Source of the DNA: Rheum nobile
Taxonomy: Eukaryota; Streptophyta; Magnoliopsida; Caryophyllales; Polygonaceae
Assembly (NCBI GenBank): GCA_027886185.1
Contig: WOAB01000041.1
Span: 3,720,001 to 3,784,000 of the forward strand
Direction: 5' to 3'
Length of the DNA: 64,000 bases
Below are positions 57,401 to 64,000 of this stretch, piece by piece (within the stretch, counting starts at the first letter, position 1; each line of letters starts with the position of its first letter). The notes beneath the pieces are model-generated. The model did no database searches, was not told the origin of the DNA, and saw nothing but the letters and a program-made list of their open reading frames with translations. Both the position numbers and the translations under genes were made by a program.

Positions 57401-59928
57401 GTATATGTCGGTTTTGGAGAAGGCTCCAGGCTACGCGCATCAACCCAAACAGGGAAGTGAAATTATGTAAATTCTTTGAAACCTGTGAATATTGCACATA
57501 ACCATGAGAATGAGGATGAGATATAAAGGCTATATTCTGCCAAGATGGATGACAAGGAAAGGAAAAAAATAAATGGATCAAATGTACCTCATCAGCGATG
57601 AAATATGTGAAATATGGAACTAATGGATGCAGTCCAGGGTCAGATGACAAGCTCAATAAAGCTTCTTTGAAAAGGAGGGAGTCTGACTTCCGCATAGTAA
57701 GCTCAATAACTTTGTCAAAGTAGAGCTGATTAACCATAATTCAATAAAAAGGGGTTAGTGAGCTGCAAGGCAAAGCCACCAAAACCTTTACAGTCAGTGG
57801 AAAGAAAGCTGGATGCATAAACGAACCTGTAGCTCTTTAGATAAGACATGCTTTGCAGGTAATTTAACATCAACAGGAAGTCCATCTTCTTTGCACTCGA
57901 ATTTTTTGCCATCAGGCTGAGCTGCAAGTGCTGCACGATCAAAGAACTGTCAAGCTTATTTATTAAGAATAGCCTTACTTGAGAAATGTTCTTAGCATGA
58001 TAAGTTCTATTTACATTTTATGTACTACCAGCGGCATACGGCAGCTAGGACAATTGGAATGACTAAGCTGACGCCCCAAATATACATATCGAAAACTAAG
58101 ATTGTCCCGCTTCTTTATTACTTTACTTTGTCCCCAAAATCAAATCATAAGCATGCACATATATCCATACTAATTACAGCTAAGCATTAAAAAGCATTTC
58201 AATTTCAATAAATCAGTAGTCAAACAGGACATACATTTAAGGTGAAGTGTATTTGTTAGATATTTTTAAGTGCAGAAAAGAGGTCAGCTAAACATTGCCG
58301 ATTCCACCTTCTATTGGAGGATTTGCAGGAACTATAGGTTGTACACCTTCTATTGCTAGCCAATGAGTGTAAAGTCGAGTATCAGGCGGGGCTCTTGGCA
58401 ATGGTGTTTCAATGACCTGCACCATATGGTATATAATAAACAATAAGACCCAAGAACAAAAGACATAAGAGGCAAAGGAATCTTCTATATCATCTGAAGT
58501 ATCTTACCTCCTTAAATTCCAGATCCTTGTCATCAACATAGAACAGATCTTTGTGTCCAACAGCTCTTCTAAGTCGTAAAGGATTGTTGGAGGCAAAGCC
58601 ATATAAAGGCTGATCAAATTATAGAAAAATAACGGTATTTGAGTATGTCATGGTGACTTGAGGGCCTTATTATACATGAAACTGAAGCTACAATAGACAA
58701 TGGAGTCCACAATAAAAACATTAGACAACAGAAATAAATCAAAAAATGTAAATATAACACTGGAAACGCTGGCCTGACCTCAACATTTCTCAACCTCAGT
58801 GCACTGTCCACATCATCTGCTGTCAAAATAGTTCGCTTTGAATGGCGCATACATTTAATTGCCTCCTACAAGATAAATACTATAGATAAATCAGCAAAAC
58901 TCTTCTGAATGACCTGTGAAGCTTAACTTTGTTACAGTATCTGACACTCTCAACTCACAAGAAAAATGAACCACGGAAAGAAAACCTTATGCCAATGCCA
59001 AAACTGATTACATAATTTACATGGGGAGTAAACAAGTCTAATCATATATTATATGATAATCTTCTCATATATTCACAGCTGTCCATCATGACTATATCAT
59101 GATCAAAGCTTAAGATGTTCAGACAGATGTCATACAAGTGGGTTCTTCTGTTTTTCCCCATTTCTTTTCTGAGTAACCAAACCTCTGCCTGGGATGCAAT
59201 AGTATGAGTTTAAACTTTAACCTAAGACATCATGGTCATACATTCAATCATTACCAGTGGAAATAATATCATCATATTTTTGGTATCAGCATGACATGCC
59301 AAACATACCCAAAAAAAAACACCAAATTAGCATTCACACTCACAATATGCCAGTGGTTACCTAGTACAACCATCAACTGCAAAAAAAAATCAACAGAAAA
59401 ATAGCTGGAGCTGCGAAATTTGAGGCTTCATGATCGGAGAAAGGACGGAATGTGAATAACCAAGTTGAAATTACTTTTTTCCGTTTTAAGCAGAAGGTTG
59501 AAACAACTTAATTCAAGTAAATTGCACGGTGTGCACCACAATCAAGCTGGTAAAATCTTTCAACATTGTTTATAGGTTTTACTTGCCCATTACTCCGTCC
59601 CAAATCTACAATGTGAATCACCTCGACGCTACGACGCTCACCCAAATTTACAGCAACCAAAACTGAAAAGAGAATGTTAGGCACAAAATACCGAATTGAG
59701 CGGATTTATTTCAAAAAAGAGAGAAATTTGTATCGCTAATTTTCTTTCTAACCATCATAGATAACTCAAAGCAAAAAAAATGTGAGGAAGAAGAAACTAT
59801 ACCTGCATGATCTCGCGAACGCGGTATTCGACATCGGGAGCAAGTGATTCAGAGACTTCTGGGGATAAATTGATTATGCCCAAGCTCTGTGCTATCACTT
59901 CGATTGTCTCCTTCGGGACTATGCTCAT
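54479..59928 (-). CDS. TAF6: TAF6, TFIID/SAGA subunit (12 exons)
   Basis: Histone-fold and HEAT subunit of TFIID that pairs with TAF9 and acts in Pol II transcription initiation. Exons (minus): 59803-59928, 58779-58865, 58508-58609, 58308-58416, 57827-57930, 57588-57725, 57387-57482, 56954-57078, 56131-56263, 55615-55740, 55405-55510, 54479-54807; total 1581 bp, 526 residues, the usual plant size. All introns GT-AG and all phases join. N-terminus MSIVPKETIEVIAQSLGI with histone fold to about residue 71 (KCMRHSKRTILTADDVDSAL). Middle HEAT region (about 175-390) includes DPGLHPLVPYFTYFIADE, LMPSVITCLVAKKLGN and QHYGAIQGLAALG. The basic KRKLSMDNL and the C-terminal PELSLFL also fit plant TAF6. 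No break seen. Exon limits were set by eye from splice sites and family fit. Confidence 0.94.
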
Positions 59929-62900
59929 CGCCTCTTCCCAAAAATACCCAAACTTGAGACTTTCTTTTCTGTTCAATGGGAGAAATAGGGGTGTACCAGA
60001 TGTAACATAAAAGGATAAATAAAAGACGTCTCATTTATATGGGAAATTCAAAAAAATCACCCGAACTTGAGACTTCTTTCTCTTCCAAAATCACTAATTT
60101 TTCGTTTCTTCCAAATTTTATATTGTAAATATTGTGTTTATAGTTCATTTTAAAAAAAATAATTGAAAGAGTAATAATTGATCTCATCATTCAAATATAT
60201 AGCTACTAGTGGTCATGTCTCGTGTTATATTATAATATACTATTATAACTTATTTTTATAAAAAGCATTATAATTGATGTAATGTGTAAAGATTTTATAA
60301 CACATATCTATTTTTGTTATAAATAGATTCTTTGATCCCTTAAAACATTATCAAAGTATCTTATTGATGTTATCCTATTTTTTTTTGTTATCAAGTTTGT
60401 CATACATGTGAGTATTAATTGTTCATACAAAATATTATTTTTTATTATTGTGTCTAAAGTGTTATAATTACCTTAATTAATTTCATTTTATTTTTATTTT
60501 ACAGTAGTGTTGTGTCGGAAAAAAACTTAATGTTATCCCATTTAATGAATTTTAATGCTAACAAAAGCACATTTTGGACCAGAATTTGTTATTACATTTA
60601 CATAATCTATTAGTTAAATAAGATTTTTTTAACATAATAAATAAAGTCAAAAGGTCTCAAGCTTGAAATATAACCAATTTCCAATAAATAATAGTTGATT
60701 CTTGATTTTCATTCTAATTTTCTAAACGTAAAAACATTTTACATGTACTTTTGATGCTAATGAGTAATGAGTGTATATATTATTTTGAGTCATTTTTTTC
60801 CAATTTTATAAACTATCAAATTAAGATCCAGAGCAAAACCAAAAGGTCTTAAGCTTATATGACAATACAACATTTTCTAATTGCGAGTATGTGACTCTTG
60901 ATTTGCATTCTAATTCTCTCGAAAAATAATCCTCAGACCAATTTAATCTATACGTACTTTTGATGCTAATGAACATATATATTATGTTGATTCATTTTTC
61001 ATATTTATGAACAATCCAATCTAGCCAATAATAATTCAAAGTTGTGGGTTAAAATCTACCATACATCTTACCTCTTGTATTTCTATTTCTAAAATATCTA
61101 ACTTATTTATAACATATATTATTAATGTGTAAAATTATCATTTATATATTAATTTGATATTTTTTTAATATATATAATTCATAATATTAGCCAGATAAGT
61201 ATAATATCAATTGATGTTAATATTAAAATTTATTTGATTAAATATAAGAAAATACATTAGTAGTACTATTTGTTTGGACTAATTTGAGGTAATTTGAAAC
61301 TAATTGAAGGAAATACTTATAACTCTTGTAACATCTTAATGAAAGCTATATCTCTAACCTAATAGAGTATTCTTGTATTCAACCCCCCTAAACAAGAATA
61401 TTTTTATACGAAAGCTATTTGCATTATTTCATTTTTCTATTTTTTTATAAAAGAAAGTAATTAAGATGACTAAGTATCTGCAAGGCTGATAGTAGTTCAT
61501 CCTAAGGTATTCCGATGGATGAGCCAAATAAAAAAATGGTTCACAGAGAATCTAACGACAGGGACTACGCTACCCATTTTAGCAATTATGTCATCCACGC
61601 ATTTTATTTCATATTGTAACCTTAAGTTTTTATACTACTTGATTTTTATTTGACTTTTCTATCACTAACATTGTGTTATATACACGCAAATTTGAGTGTA
61701 TACTCATGAAGTTATATTATTTCTATTGCACGCCAGTTATATTTGAATGTTTTGTTGTAAGCACATTTTTATTTTAAAACTTGTTAGTATTGTATAGCAA
61801 TATTGATCTTATATTAAGCTAATTCATATAGCTAGTCAAAATATAGATATTTTCAATTCCTTTTAATTATAGTTAACATCAATACCTCAAAAATCATCGA
61901 TCAGTTGATTTGGCATTTCTTTGTTTGTTTGTCTTCTTATTCTCCTCTTCATATAGCCGAAACACAAATGAATAAAATATGGCATTTAAGAATAAAACAA
62001 AGTTAAATCGTTAAAACATTATCCGCCAACAATCGGTTGTTAGTGGCCTATGTAAAATAAACGCATCAATGTACTCTAGTAGACCTGCAAATACAATGAA
62101 TTTGCAATAGAATAATTATATAGTTTAAGCTTGTAACAAAAATAAAACTTAGACATACACTGAATTTGAATATAGATTTTTTGTGAGGATCGATTGATCG
62201 AGTAATGACTCTTCAATAGACCTGCAAAAATATTTCAATACAAATTAACCAAATTTGAAGAAATTAACAGATTTTACATTATTGTAAAAAAAGGGTGAAT
62301 CCATAAATAAATTTTAGGTAAAGCTAGCAAGTACATACATTCAGAGGTACATATGTCAAAAACTACAATAATCGGAAACTATGATCTTTGATTTTGGCAT
62401 TTTGGCGATTGAAACAATTTCTATTGCAAACTATATATATGATTGAATTGTGAACCCACAACAAACCTTGTTTACGTACATAATTAAGTTGCTATCATAA
62501 AATCTATAATTAGAATTTTTAAAAGCCTCGCGTTACATTTTGAAAGAAAAAACGTCTTACTTGGAGTTTGAAAGACCTTTCATTATAGTAATAAAGTCAT
62601 AATAAATTATCAATGACCATTTAAATGTTTTCATGTAACGGTTATTTTTAAATTAAATTTATATTTCAACATTTTTCTTTATGTAAAATTTCGTCATAAC
62701 TTTTTTTAACAATCATACCCTAATGGGATTTGAACCCAATATATTTTTTATGGATAAAGGATAAGGTATGATAGGTTGTAGTTATATTTTTTGGTATGTA
62801 AACTAATTTATGATAAAGTTGGAAAATATTTTTAATTATTTACATCATATGTAGGTAGAATGTAGGAATTAACCAAAAAAAGAAAAAAGAGAGTAGAATG

Positions 62901-62985
62901 TAGGTTTTATGGAAAAAAACAAACAATGTATTTTTATTATTATTGTTATTGTTAATGAAAGATATAATAGTAAAATAAAGTTGTT
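59929..62985. other. AT-rich intergenic DNA downstream of the gene cluster
   Basis: No gene seen. The first 100-200 bases are the TAF6 promoter and 5' UTR. A GGATTTGAACCC segment at about 62734 resembles a tRNA B-box on the minus strand without a matching A-box. Confidence 0.6.
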
Positions 62986-63055
62986 AAAGAGGGGGATTGA
63001 ACCCTAGACCTCTTGTATTATGAGAGTGTCTTTAACCATTGAGCTATATTAGATG
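62986..63055 (-). repeat. tRNA-derived SINE head (A-box and B-box)
   Basis: On the minus strand TAGCTCAATGGTTAAAG (A-box like TRGCNNAGYGG) is followed about 30 bases later by AGGGTTCAATCCC (B-box like GGTTCAANNCC). The spacing is tRNA-like, but the acceptor stem does not pair, so a SINE head or tRNA pseudogene fits better than a working tRNA. The SINE end is not defined. Confidence 0.5.
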
Positions 63056-63833
63056 ATTTAGTTTATAATGAAAGCTCAACAAAAAAATAAGAGATAATTT
63101 TTCATATTAATTTATTGACATTAATTGCACCTTTAGTCTACTTTATATATTTATAGATAGATAGATATTAGTTGTGATGCCTGTGTAACGTATCGGTACA
63201 CATTTTTTATTACTTTCTATAAAAAAATCTAAATGTCATAGTTATTTGCAACTCTAGCTTGTCTAATATTTATGATGGTCGGATGACTACGTAGTGGTTT
63301 GACATTTGAAATTATCCCAAAGTACAATAAAAATCACTTTTTATATAATTGGGAATTTTTATTGTTATAATTTTTTTCAAAGAATATAATTGATTTATTT
63401 TCAAAATGAAAATCTATCCATATCTTCTCGATAATCGGAATGAATTTTTCTTTCATAATGTCTTGTATGTTTCAAACTTTCAATTCCTTTGGATGAACTT
63501 AGACATGTTAAACAGGTCAAACAAATCAAGTTCAGGTCTATTATTCGACTTTGAGTCGGGTAAAGTTTGGGTCAGCTAATTTCGGTTTGCATATTTTAAA
63601 AATCACCTTTCATATATATATTTATATTGTTAATAATGTAATGTTACATAAAACTATATAAGTTTGAATAAAATTATAGATGGTACACTTTGGTCTAGAA
63701 TTGTGTGACTTTAGTACTTGATTTCAACGGATATAAAATCTTTATCATACTTTTCTTCCAATAAATACCAAGACTAAAACGAGGTTGATCTTATTAATGA
63801 AAGTTTATAGCGCATGAGAGCATGTCTAGTCGG
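63056..63833. other. AT-rich intergenic DNA
   Basis: No gene seen. Confidence 0.6.
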
Positions 63834-63885
63834 GGGGCTTTTGGGGGGGGGGGGCTTTTGGGGGGGGGGGGGGCTTTTGGGGGGG
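63834..63885 (+). repeat. G-tract repeats
   Basis: Three or four G-runs of 6 to 14 separated by CTTTT; could form G-quadruplexes. Run lengths may be affected by assembly error. Confidence 0.8.
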
Positions 63886-63919
63886 TTTAGGGTTTAGGGT
63901 TTAGAATTTAGGGTTTAGG
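63885..63919 (+). repeat. Interstitial telomere-like repeats
   Basis: About four to five TTTAGGG units (one degenerate) directly after the G-tracts. Plant telomere sequence; the array is very short, so it is not a chromosome end. Confidence 0.8.
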
Positions 63920-64000
63920 CCCATAGGGGCTTAAGCCCTTGCCTTGGGGCTTTTCAAAAGCCCTTTTTTTAAGGGTGTTGTTAAACACACCCATAATTTT
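63920..64000. repeat. Short inverted repeats
   Basis: GGGCTTAAGCCC is a 12-base palindrome, and GGGCTTTT-C-AAAAGCCC a near-perfect hairpin. With the upstream GGGGCTTTTGGGG runs they could be one end of a MITE; the other end is not in view. Confidence 0.45.

Noticed and set aside
60030..62700. Possible genes in the AT-rich right end
   Set aside because: Only short open frames with plain AT-driven composition; no domain seen.
62986..63055. Functional tRNA gene
   Set aside because: A- and B-box are present but the acceptor and anticodon arms do not pair convincingly.

Overview
This is nuclear DNA of a flowering plant, probably a eudicot. It contains spliced genes for TAF6 and a HECT-like E3 (UBE3D type), a PLS-type PPR gene, SIRE/Maximus-like Ty1/copia elements, an Athila-like Ty3/gypsy element and a Cassandra TRIM. 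I cannot name the species from the sequence.

Positions 1-47309 are mostly nested retrotransposons. A minus-strand copia element (C) enters at the left edge and was split inside gag by a 27.8 kb Athila-like gypsy element (1272-29062; two 1404-bp LTRs, tRNA-Asp primer site, gag-protease and env-like remnants, no reverse transcriptase or integrase). That element was hit by two copia elements of one family: A (6056-14849, TSD GAGC plus one mismatch) and B (15656-26284, TSD GACTT). The gag halves of C (LTR 29739-30417) line up in frame across the insertion.

From about 30531 to 47309 lies a degenerate tandem repeat of about 84 bp. It was interrupted by a Cassandra TRIM carrying a 5S rRNA-like promoter (31231-31734, TSD TTGGG) and by a copia element D of a second family (31929-46656, TSD CCAAC). 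D was itself split in gag by a small minus-strand element E (33241-38010, TSD GAACA) that has no reverse transcriptase. No element keeps an intact coding region; stops and frameshifts are listed per gene.

Positions 47310-64000 are gene-bearing. They hold an orphan dehydrin C-terminus with 3' UTR (47310), the HECT-like E3 gene (minus, 4 exons, 48304-50959), a PPR gene (plus, one exon, 52265-54283) and TAF6 (minus, 12 exons, 54479-59928). After that comes AT-rich intergenic DNA with a tRNA-derived SINE-like head near 63000 and a G-tract/telomere-like cluster near 63835-63960.

The most unusual signals are: (1) twin hairpins in the gypsy 3' UTR with different stems but the same CCC-GAAA-GGG tip and A4 bulge; (2) very dense GGAAC/GTTCC across the copia elements and element E, but not in the gypsy element or the host genes; (3) a 192-bp gap in the copia A integrase bounded exactly by splice-like GT and AG; (4) a gag stop at the same place in A, B and D; (5) an LTR-overlapping ORF in E with 19-residue repeats; (6) a dispersed CCGCCCCGCGG motif throughout the gypsy element.
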